From Gammaproteobacteria bacterium (GTDB lineage Bacteria > Pseudomonadota > Gammaproteobacteria > Ga0077536), in the NCBI GenBank assembly GCA_016209015.1, contig JACQWY010000013.1, forward strand, positions 1 to 64,000: a stretch of DNA of 64,000 nucleotides. The letters run 5' to 3'. Each line of letters starts with the position of its first letter. Position 1 is the stretch's first letter. Positions 43,027-55,000 of the stretch are shown here, piece by piece. The position numbers were made by a program, and so were the translations under genes. The notes beneath the pieces are model-generated. The model saw only the letters and a program-made list of their open reading frames with translations. It ran no database searches and was not told where the DNA came from.

Positions 43027-46000
43027 ATGAGTCGGGGTACAAATAAGGATTTCGCATGGCTGCAGGCCTGGACGCGCGTCTTCGCGACGCTCGCGCTGAT
43101 CCTGTGCGCCCTCGTGCTGCCCCGGACTGCGCCGGCGCTGTCGGTTCAGATGAGCTCCTTCGACCACGAGCAGACCGTCTTCCCGCTGCGCGACGCGCAC
43201 CGGCTGCTGGAGTGCGAGAACTGCCACCAGCGCGCGACGTTCAAGGGACTCTCACCGGAATGCCGCTCCTGCCACCGCCTGGGACAGATCGCCGCCACTT
43301 ATCGCCGCAACGATCACATGCCGACGTCGGATCAGTGCCAGCAGTGCCACTCGACGAAGGACTGGACGACGGTCATCCGCACCGACCACAAGGAAGTGAC
43401 AGCGGCCCGCTGCGAAGCCTGCCACGACGGCACGCTGGCGCCCGGCAAGCCGACTGTTCACCCCGATACCGGCGAGGATTGCGGCACCTGCCACACCACG
43501 GCGGAGTTCGTGAGCGGGATCTTCAACCACACGGGCGTGACGACGGACTGCGTGCGTTGCCACAACAACGCGAACGCGACGGGCAAGGATCCGGGGCACA
43601 TGCCCACGAACGATCGCTGCGAGGACTGCCATGATCCGGGATCCTGGTGGAACGCGCACCTCGATCACGCGGACATCACGCCCGGCACGAGCTGTGCGAC
43701 CTGCCACAACGGCACGCGCGCGAACGGCAAGTCACCGACGCACATCGTGACGTCGGAGGACTGCGGTGCCTGCCACAGCACGACGACGTGGAACAGCGCG
43801 GTGTTCAATCACACCGGCGTGACGAGCGATTGCGCGACCTGCCACGACGGCACGCACGCCCAGGGCAAGGGCGGTCAGCATCTCAGCACGAGCAACACCT
43901 GCGAGACCTGCCATACGCCCCTGGGCTGGTCACCCGCGACGAAGGTCGATCACTCCCAGGTCAACGGCGTGTGTTCGAGCTGCCACGATGGCGCGACCCA
44001 CGACGGCGTCGTGGTCACGGGCCGGCCGGCGACGATCGCGGACGGCACTCCGCATCCCGCGGCCGGCGAGTGCTCGGGCTGTCACGTGCCGGGCGATCCG
44101 ACCTGGAAGGCGAATCCGCATACGCCTGGCAATCTCGCGAACGGCTGCTATTCCTGCCACAACGGCACGTCGGCAGTGACGAAGGGGCCGGCGCACCTCG
44201 GCACCTCGACGCTCTGCGAGAGCTGCCATGCGACGACGGCCTGGTCGCCGCGCACGGCCATGGATCACACCCAGGTCACACAGCTCACGCCGTGCATCGC
44301 CTGCCACGACGGCGCGGTGCACGACGCGATCACCGTCGTAGGCAAGGGCCAGACGCATCTGCCGACGTTCGCGGGCTGCGATAGCTGCCACGGCACCGCG
44401 GCCTGGACGCCGGTCACGACGTTCGCCCATACGGGCATCACCACGGGCTGCATCGATTGCCATACGGGTACATTCCCGCCGGCCCTGGGCAAGAATCCTG
44501 CGACGCACATCGCCTCCTCGACGCGTTGCCAGATGTGCCATCAGGGCACGACGGCCTGGACGCCGCTCCTGGCCGCCCAGGTCGATCACACGCAAGTCAC
44601 CGGCAACTGCACGAGCTGCCACGGCAGCGCGCTCACGCTCGATACGCTGACGACCGAGGTCAAACCGCTCGGCCACCTCTCGACCACCTCCGAATGCAGC
44701 GTCTGTCACAGCACGACGGCCTGGAAGCCCGCGAGCGGCTTCGATCACCAGGGCATCTCGACCGGCTGCTCGGCGGCGGGTTGCCACGTCGACGGCCGCA
44801 CGAGCTCGCCGCTCGGCCGCGGCGCGAACCATTTCGCCACGAACGCGACCTGCGAAGACTGCCATTCGATGGGGGTCTCGTTCACGCCCCACACGACGGT
44901 CAAGCATGCGAACTTCACGGCACCGACGCCGTGCAAGACCTGTCACGACGGCGGCACGCACGACGGCATCACCGTCACGGGCAAGACGCAGAACCACATT
45001 CCGACGACTGCCGACTGCGGCGGCTGCCACGTGGGTGCCGAGACCTCGCTGTCCTTCGTCGGCGGGACGTTCGATCACACCGGCACGACGAGCGGCTGCG
45101 CGAGCTGCCACGACAAGGTGCACGAGCAGGGCATGAGCCCGACCCACATCGCGACGACGGCGGACTGCGTGACCTGCCACGCGACCGCTGCCGCGCTCCT
45201 GAGCTGGACCGGCGGCACGTTCGATCACGCCGGCACGAGCACCGGCTGCGTGACGTGTCACGACGGCTCGCATGCGCCCGCGGACGGCAAGGGTCCGAGC
45301 CACGTCGCGAGCACGAATTCCTGCGAGCTCTGCCACACCGATTCCGCCGTGACGCAGCTCTGGACGAGCACGCCGACCAGCGGACACATGGATCACGGTC
45401 AGCTCACCTCGGTCACGCCGTGCGCGAAATGCCATGCGACGACGGCCGGCAGCTCGCTCACGATCGACGGCATGACCGTCACGGGCCGGCCGACGAACAC
45501 CGCGAGCGGTGAACCGCATCCCGCGACCGGCGACTGCAACGCCTGTCACAGCACGACGGGCTGGACGGGCGTCACGTTCGCGCACAGCGGCGTGACGAGC
45601 GGTTGCTCGGCTTCGGGCTGCCACGTCGATCGCAATACCTCGCCGCCGCTCGGCCGCGCCGCGAGCCACATCGCGACGAATACGAACTGCCAGGACTGCC
45701 ATTCGATCGGCGGCACGTTCACGCCGCACACGACGGTCAACCATGCCGACATCACGAACGTCTCGCCGTGCAAGAACTGTCATGACGGACTGGTCCACGA
45801 CGGCGTGACCGTCACCGGCAAGACCCCGACCCACATTCCGACGGGCGCCGACTGCGCGACCTGCCATGCCGGTGCCGAGACCTCGCTCTCCTGGGTCGGC
45901 GGCGTCTTCGATCACACCGGCACGACGAGCGGCTGCTCGACCTGCCACGACGGCACGCACGTCGCGGGTACCGGCCCCCTGCACATCGGCACGACGACGG

Positions 46001-49000
46001 TCTGCGAGGCCTGCCACACGAATTCGGCGGCAACGCTGTCCTGGACCAGCACGCCCACGGCGGGCAACGTCGATCACAATCACATCACGAACACCGTGCC
46101 CTGCACCGCCTGCCATGCGAACGCGGCAGGGGCGAGCCTCGCGATCGACGGCATGGTGATTACGGGGCGGCCCGTGACGACCATCGGCGGCACGCCGCAC
46201 CCGGCGACCGGCGATTGCGGTGGTTGCCACAACCGCTCGAACTGGCAGGGCGCGAGCTTCGATCACACCGGCGTGACGAGCGGTTGCGCGGCGTCCGGCT
46301 GCCATACCGACGGCCGCACGAGCTCGCCGCTCGGCCGTGCCGCGAGCCACATCGCGACGAACACGAACTGCCAGGACTGCCACTACGTCGGCGTCTCCTT
46401 CACGCCGCACACCACCGTCAAGCACGCGGACATCACGGCCCCGACGCCCTGCGCGGCCTGCCACGACGGCGCGGTGCACGACGGCATCACGATCACCGGC
46501 AAGAGCTCACCGCACATCCCGACCAATGTTCCGACCGCGACGGACTGCGGCACCTGCCACGTCGGCGCACAGAACTCGCTGAACTGGGCGGGTGGTGTCT
46601 ATCACTCGAAAGTCACCGTGACCTCGGGATGCACGACCTGCCACGACGGCTCGCTGATCGCAGCCGGTGCGGACGCCAAGGGCGCGAATCACATCGACTC
46701 GAGCTCGAACTGCGAGACTTGTCACGGCACCTCGGTGTGGAGTCCGACGACGACCATCGATCACACCCAGGTCACCGGCACGTGCGTGAGCTGTCACGAC
46801 AACGCGAGTCACGATGGCCACCTGATAGGCGGCAAGGGTCCGGAGCACATCGGGTCGAGCAATGCCTGCGACGTCTGCCATACGGATTCGGCTTCCACGC
46901 TGTCCTGGACCTCGTCGCCGGCGGCGGGCAACGTGCCGCATGCCCAGATCACCAACACGACGCCGTGTACGGCGTGTCACGCGACCGGTGCAGCCAGCAG
47001 CGTCGTCGACGGCATGACGGTACAGGGCCGGCCCGCCACGGTAGCGGGCGGCGGTCCGCACCCCACGACCGGCGACTGCCAGTTGTGTCATTCGACGTCG
47101 AACTGGGCGAGCGTAAATTTCGACCACGCCGGGGTGACGAGCGGCTGCGCGAATTCGGGCTGCCACGTCGACGGCCGGACCTCCTCGCCGCTCGGGCGTT
47201 CCGCGAACCACTTCGTGACGAACACGAAGTGCGAGGACTGCCACTACACGGGTAACGCATTCACCCCGCGCATGGCGGTGAAGCACGCCGACTTCACCTC
47301 GTTGACGCCCTGCTCGGCCTGCCACGACGGCGGAACCCACGACGGCATCGTGGTGACGGGCAAGTCGCAGGATCACGTCCCGACGGTCGCGGACTGCGCG
47401 GGGTGTCACGTCGGCGCCGAGACGACGCTGTCCTGGGTGGGCGGTACGTTCGACCACAGCGGCACGACGAACGGCTGTTCCAACTGTCACGACAATACGC
47501 ACCACGCGGGCCGCGGCCCGAATCACATCGGCACCAGCGCGCTCTGCGAGGCCTGTCATACGGACTCGGCGTCGACCCTGGATTGGACGTCTACGCCGAC
47601 CGCCGGCAATGTACCGCACGCGCAGATCTCGAACACCGTGCCATGTACGGGCTGCCATGCGAGCGGCGCGCTCAGCAGCACGGTCGACGGGATGACGGTG
47701 CAGGGCCGTCCGGCGCTGAAGGCGGACAATTCGCAGCATCCGACGACGGGCGACTGCGCGGGCTGCCACAACACCACGAACTGGACGAGTGTCGTCTTCG
47801 ACCATTCCGGCGTAGCAAACAACTGTTCGCAGTCCGGGTGTCACGAGGACGGCCGCGCCGCGGCGCCGCTCGGGCGCTCGGCGAACCATTTCGCGACGAA
47901 CATGAACTGTCAGGACTGCCACAACATCGGCGGCTCGTTCACCCCGCACACGACGGTCGTCCATGCGGACTTCACGACGCTGACACCGTGCGCAACCTGC
48001 CACGACGGCGCGGTGCACGACGGCGTGACGGTGACGGGCAAGAGCACGCCTCACATCCCGACGACCGTGCCTTCGGCGACCGACTGCACGACCTGCCACA
48101 CCGGTTCGCAGAACACGCTGTCGTGGTCCGGCGGTCAGTACCACAGCAAGGTGACGGTGACCTCGGGTTGCACGACATGTCATGACGGTACGCTGACCGC
48201 CACCGGCGCCCAACCGAAGAGCGCGCACCACGTGGCGACGTCGAACTCCTGCGAGAAGTGCCACGGCACCGCGAACTGGCTGCCGCTCTCGGGCATCGAT
48301 CACGCCGAGGTGACGGGCACCTGCGTGAGCTGCCACGACGGCGCCGCCCACGAGAGTCTGACGATCTCCGGCAAGGGGCCGCAGCACATCGGGAGCAGCA
48401 ACACCTGCGACGGCTGCCACACGGATTCGGCTGCGACCCTGCTGTGGACTTCGACACCGACGGCCGGCAACGTGCCGCACGCGCTGATCGCGCCCGTCAC
48501 GCCGTGCACGACCTGTCACTCGAGCAGCGCGGCGAGCAGCGTGGTGGATGGCATGACGGTGCAGGGCCGGCCGGCCCTGAAAGCCGACCATGCCCCTCAT
48601 CCGGCGTCCGGTGACTGCGTGCTCTGCCACAGCACGAACTCCTGGCTCGGTGCGGCGTTCAGCCATACCGGCGTGACGAACGGCTGCGCCGATGCCGGCT
48701 GCCACGTCGACGGAAATGCCGCGGCGCCGCTCGGACGCTCGGCGAACCACTTCGCGACGAACACGAACTGTCAGGACTGCCACAACGTCGGCGGCACGTT
48801 CACGCCGCGCAAGACCGTGGTACACGCCGACTTCACGACGCTCACGCCCTGCGCGGCCTGCCACGACGGCGGCACGCACGACGGCATCGTGGTGACCGGC
48901 ACGAGCCCGGGTCACATTGTGACGAACATCCCGACGGCGACGGACTGCGGTACGTGCCACGTCGGTGCGCAGAACACGCTGTCCTGGGCGGGCGGTCAGT

Positions 49001-52000
49001 ATCACAGCAAGGTCACCGTGACCTCGGGCTGCGCGAGCTGCCACGCGGATGGCAGCGCGAGCTCGCCGCTCGGACGCTCGGCGAACCACTTCGCGACGAA
49101 CACGAACTGTCAGGACTGCCATGCCGCGAACGGCACGTCCTTCACGCCGCACACGACCGTGAAGCACTCCGACTTCACGACGCTCAAGCCCTGCGCGAGC
49201 TGCCACGACGGCGCAGTGCACGACGGCGTCACCGTGAGCGGCACGAACCCGGGCCATATCGCGACGAACCTCCCGATCCCGACGGACTGCGCGACCTGCC
49301 ACGTCGGCGCCGAGACGTCGCTGAGCTGGGCGAACGGCCGTTACCACGAGAAGGTCGAGATCGGCACGAACTGCACGAGCTGCCATTCCGACGGACACGC
49401 GACCTCGCCGCTCGGCCGCTCGGCGCAGCACTTCGCGACGAATACGAGCTGCCAGGACTGCCATACCTCGGGCGGCGCGTTCTCGCCGCGCAAGACCGTG
49501 GTGCACGCCGACTTCACGACCCTGACCCCCTGCGCGAGCTGTCACGACGGCGCAACCCACGACGGCATCACGGTCACGGGCAAGAGCACGCCGCACATCC
49601 CGACGAACCTGCCGTCGGCGACGGACTGTGCGACCTGCCACACCGGCGCCCAGAACACGCTGTCCTGGACGGGCGGGCTCTATCATTCGAAGGTCACGGT
49701 GACGAGCGGCTGCACGAGCTGCCACGACGGCACGCAGACCGCGGCCGGTGCGCAGGCCAAGGGCACGAACCACGTGGCGAGCTCGAACAGTTGCGAGAAG
49801 TGCCACGGCACCGCGGCCTGGAGCCCGCTCTCCGGGATCGACCACACCCAGGTCACGGGCACTTGCGTGAGCTGCCACGACAACGCGGCCCACGACGGCC
49901 TGACGATCGGCGGCAAGGGCCCGCAGCACATAGGCACGAGCAATCTCTGCGAGATCTGCCACACGGATTCGGCCTCGAGCCTGCTGTGGACCTCGACGCC
50001 GACCGCCGGGAACATGCCGCACGCGCAGATCACCTCGACGACGCCCTGCACGACCTGCCATGCGACGGGCGCGCCGAGCAGCGTCGTCGACGGCATGACG
50101 GTGCAGGGTCGTCCGGCGCTCGACGGACACGGCAATGCGCACGTCGCGACGGGCGATTGCGTGAACTGCCACAACACCTCGAACTGGACGAGCGCCTCGT
50201 TCAACCACACCGGCGTGTCGAGCGGCTGCACGGCCGTGGGCTGTCATACCGACGGCCGGGCCACGGCGCCGCTCGGACGCTCGGCGAACCACTTCGCGAC
50301 GAACACGAACTGTCAGGACTGCCACAACGTCGGCGGCTCGTTCACGCCGCGCAAGACCGTGGTGCACGCCGACTTCACGACCCTGACGCCGTGCGCGAGC
50401 TGCCACGACGGCAGCACGCACGACGGCATCGTGGTGACCGGCACGAACGTGGGGCACATCGCGACGAACGTTCCGGCGGCGACCGACTGCGCGACCTGCC
50501 ACGTCGGCGCCCAGAACACGCTGTCCTTCGTCGGCGGGCAGTACCACAGCAAGGTGACCGTCACCACCGGCTGCACGAGCTGTCACACGGATGGCCGCAC
50601 GAGCTCGCCGCTCGGGCGTTCGGCGAACCACTTCGCGACGAACACGAAGTGCGAGGACTGCCACTACGTCGGTAACACGTTCACGCCCCACACGACGGTC
50701 AAGCACGCCGATTTCACGACGCTCACGCCCTGCAAGACCTGCCACGACGGCGCGGTGCACGACGGTGTGACGGTGACCGGCAAGACGACGAACCACATCG
50801 CGACGACGGCGGATTGCGCGGGCTGTCACGTCGGCGCGGAGACGACACTGAACTGGGCGGGCGGTACGTTCGATCACACCGGCACGAGCACCGGCTGCGC
50901 GACCTGCCACGACGGCACGCATGCCGGCGGCACGGGCCCGCAGCACATCGGCACGACCACGCTCTGCGAGGCCTGCCATACCAACTCCGCGACGACGAAG
51001 CTCTGGACCTCGACGCCGACCACGGGCAACGTGCCGCACGGCCAGATCACCTCGACCACGCCGTGCACGACCTGCCACGCGACCGCGACCGGCACGAGCT
51101 TCACGATCGACGGCATGACGATCACCGGCCGGCCGCTCAAGGAGGCGGATGGCTCGACGCACCCGACGACGGGCGATTGCGTGAACTGTCACGGCACGAC
51201 GAGCTGGCAGGGTGCGGTGTTCAACCACAGCGGCGTGACGAGCGGCTGCTCGGCCTCGGGCTGCCACACCGACGGCAACGTGAGCTCGCCGCTCGGGCGC
51301 TCGGCGAATCACTTCGCGACGAACACGAACTGCCAGGACTGCCACAACGTCGGCAGCGCGTTCACGCCGCGGAAGACCATGAAGCACGCCGATCTGACCG
51401 CGTTGACGCCCTGCGCGAGCTGCCACGACGGTGCGGTGCACGACGGCGTGACGGTGACGGGCACGAGCGCTTTCCCCGGCCACATCCCGACGAACATCCC
51501 GACGCCGACGGATTGCGGCACCTGCCATACCGGCGCGGAGACCTCGCTGTCGTTCGCCGGCGGTCAGTACCACAGCAAGGTCGCAGTCAGCACGAACTGC
51601 ACGAACTGCCACAGCGACGGCCGCACGAGCTCGCCGCTCGGCCGCGCGGCGACGCACATCGGCACGAACTCGCAGTGCCAGGACTGCCACACCACGTCGG
51701 CCTGGGCGCCCGCCAAGAGCCCGATCCAGCACGGCGACATCACGACGCTCGTGCCCTGCCTCGCCTGCCACGACAACGCGGCGCACGACGGCAACACGAT
51801 CGCCGGCAAGGGCCCGAACCACATCGCGAGCTCGAGCCTCTGCCAGAACTGCCACAATACGAACGTCTGGTCGCCGCACACGACGATCGACCACACCCAG
51901 GTGACCGGGACCTGCGTGAGCTGCCACGACAATGCGAGCCACGACGGCATCACGATCGGGGGCAAGGGTGCGCAGCACATCGGCAGCAGCAATACCTGCG

Positions 52001-55000
52001 ACGGTTGCCACACCGATTCGTCCGCGACGCTGTCCTGGGAGTCGACACCGACGGCCGGCAACGTGAACCACCTGCTGATCACCTCGACCTCGCCGTGCAC
52101 GACCTGCCATGCGACGGCCGCCGGCACGAGCCTCACGGTCGACGGCATGGTCGTCACCGGTCGCCCCGTGAAGAAGGCGGACAACACCGCCCATCCGGCG
52201 GCGAGCGACTGCGTGGGTTGCCACAGCACCACGGCCTGGACGCCGGCGACGGGCTTCGATCACACGGGTGTGAACAGCGGCTGTACTGCAGCGGGCTGCC
52301 ACGTCGACGGCAACGCGAGCTCGCCGATGGGACGCGGCGCGAACCACATCGCGACGAACACGAACTGCCAGGATTGCCACAACACCGGTGCCGCCTGGAC
52401 GCCGCGCAAGACCATGGTGCATGCGGACCTCACGGCGCTGACCCCGTGCGCGAGCTGTCACGACGGCGCGACCCACGACGGGATCGTCATCCTCGGCAAG
52501 AACGGCGGCCACATCGCGACGAACATCCCGTCGGCGACGGATTGCGGCACCTGCCACGTCGGCGCGCAGAACACGCTGTCGTTCGCGGGCGGCGCGTACC
52601 ACGCGAACGTGACGGTCACGAGTCAGTGCACGAGCTGCCACACCGACGGCCGGACGAGCTCGCCGATCGGCCGCGCCGCGACGCACATCGGCACGAACAC
52701 GCGCTGCCAGGATTGCCACACGACGACGGCCTGGACGCCGGCGAAGGCGACGATCAACCACGCCGATATCACGGCGCTGACGCCGTGCCTCGCCTGTCAC
52801 GACAACGCATCACACGACGGCAACGTGATTACCGGCAAGAGCGGGCAGCACATCGCGACGACGAGCCTCTGCCAGAACTGCCACAACACGAGTGTCTGGC
52901 GCCCGGCGACGAGCGTCGATCACACCCAGGTCTCCGGCACCTGCGTGAGCTGCCACGACAACGCGAGCCACGACGGCCAGACGATCGCCGGCAAGAGCGC
53001 ACAGCACATCGGCACGAGCAATGCCTGCGACGCCTGCCATACGAATTCGGCATCCGCGCTGTCCTGGACCTCGACGCCGACCGCGGGCAACGTGAATCAT
53101 GCGTACATCACGGCGACCACGCCGTGCACGGCCTGCCATGCGACGAACCAGCCGAGCCGCACCATCGAGAGCATGACCGTGCAGGGCCGGCCGGCGCTGA
53201 AGGCCAACGGCACGCAGCATCCCGTGACCGGCGACTGCGGCGCCTGCCACAGCATGACGGCCTGGGTGCCGGCCGTGACTTTCGATCACAGCGGCATCGT
53301 GAACAACTGTTCGCAGTCCGGGTGCCACATCGACGGCAATACGAGTCCGCCGAGCGGCCGCGGTGCGCAGCACATCCCGACGAATGCGAATTGCCAGGAT
53401 TGCCACGCCATCGGCACGACGTTCACGCCGCACACGACCGTGAAGCATTCGGACATCACGACGCTCACGCCCTGCGCGAGCTGTCACAACGGCACGGTGC
53501 GCGACGGCATCACCATCTCCGGCCTGAGCAACGGCCACATCCCGGTCAACGTGCCCTCGGCGACGGATTGCACGACCTGCCACGTCGGTTCGCAGAACAC
53601 GCTGAGCTGGGCGCCGGGCGTCTATCACACCCACGTCACGGCGACGGCGGGCTGTCTGACCTGCCATTCCGGCACGTACACCTCGCAGGGCGCAGAGGCG
53701 AAGAACGTCGGCCACATCACGAGCTCGAACAACTGCGAGAAGTGCCACAGCACGTCCGTGTTCAAGCCCGTCGTGAAGGTCGATCACAACGAGCTCACGC
53801 TCGGCTCGGGCTGCTACGGCTGCCACAACAACACGACGGCGCAGGGCAAGGGCCCGCAGCACATCAAGACGAGCAATACCTGCGAGTCCTGCCACAAGAC
53901 CTCGGCGTCGACACAGTTGTGGGTCCCGGTCAACGCGAGCGATGTCGATCACACCCAGATCACCACACTGACGCCGTGCTCGAGCTGCCATGACGGCGCC
54001 GTGCACGACGGCATGACCATCGAGGGCAAGGACGTCCAGCACCTCAACACCTCGAACATCTGCGAGAACTGCCATACCGGCAATGCGGTCGCGCCGGGCT
54101 GGGCGATTCCTTCGCCGGCGGGCGTGAAGCACACCGACGTGATCGGCACCTGCTTCACCTGCCACAAGGACAACGGCACGAACCACACCGGGCTCGGCAC
54201 GGTGATCGAGGGCCGCAACACCGCCGCGCACATCGCGACGAACACGGTCTGCGAGGACTGCCATTCGACGTCGGCCTGGCGGCCGTACACCCAGGTCAAC
54301 CACGCGGATGTGACGGGCACCTGCACGAGCTGCCACAACGGCGCCGTCCACGACGGCATCACGGTCCAGGGCCGGCCGAACGATGCCGTCCACAACAACG
54401 CGAACACGCAGGCGAAGCAGTGCGACGACTGCCACACGACCACGACCTGGGTGACGACCGTCTTCGACCACACCGGCATTACGACCGGCTGCGCGAGCTG
54501 CCATGCGACCGCACTCGCCACGAACAAGCCGAGCGACAAGGTGCACCTCGCGCTCAAGGCGACTGCGCCCTGCGAGACCTGCCACAAGACGACGCTCGCC
54601 TGGACCGTCACGGCCGTCGATCACACCCAGTTCACGACGACCACGCCGTGTGCGAACTGCCACGACGGCGCGACGGCCACGCACAAGCCCTCCGACACGA
54701 TCCACAACCAGACGACGTCGGACTGCGTGAACTGCCACGCCACGACGTCCTGGGTCGTGACGTTCTTCGATCACACCGGCATCACGGGCGCCTGCTCGGG
54801 CTGCCACAACGGCACGACGGCGACCGGCAAGACGCAGGCGACGCACTTCATCACGGTACGCGAGTGCAATTACTGCCACTCGACGTCGGCCTGGAGCGTC
54901 CCGATCACGGGCTTCGCGCACCAGGCGGCGAACTTCACCGTGATGAAGCTCAACACGCATCGCGCCTACAGCTCGTTCTCCTGCAAGACCTGCCATGTCG

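Noticed and set aside
46507-52800. A 2097-residue minus-strand ORF (and others at 43930-46479 and 52810-55296) opposite the giant cytochrome
   Set aside because: Arg/Ala/Val-rich shadow translations created by the repeated high-GC heme codons; no start context and no recognisable domain. The plus frame has signal peptide and motifs.
43390-54930. Regular repeats that at first sight look like a CRISPR array or satellite DNA
   Set aside because: Repeats are in frame, encode CXXCH units and vary mainly at permitted residues; there are no identical short repeats with unique spacers of fixed length.
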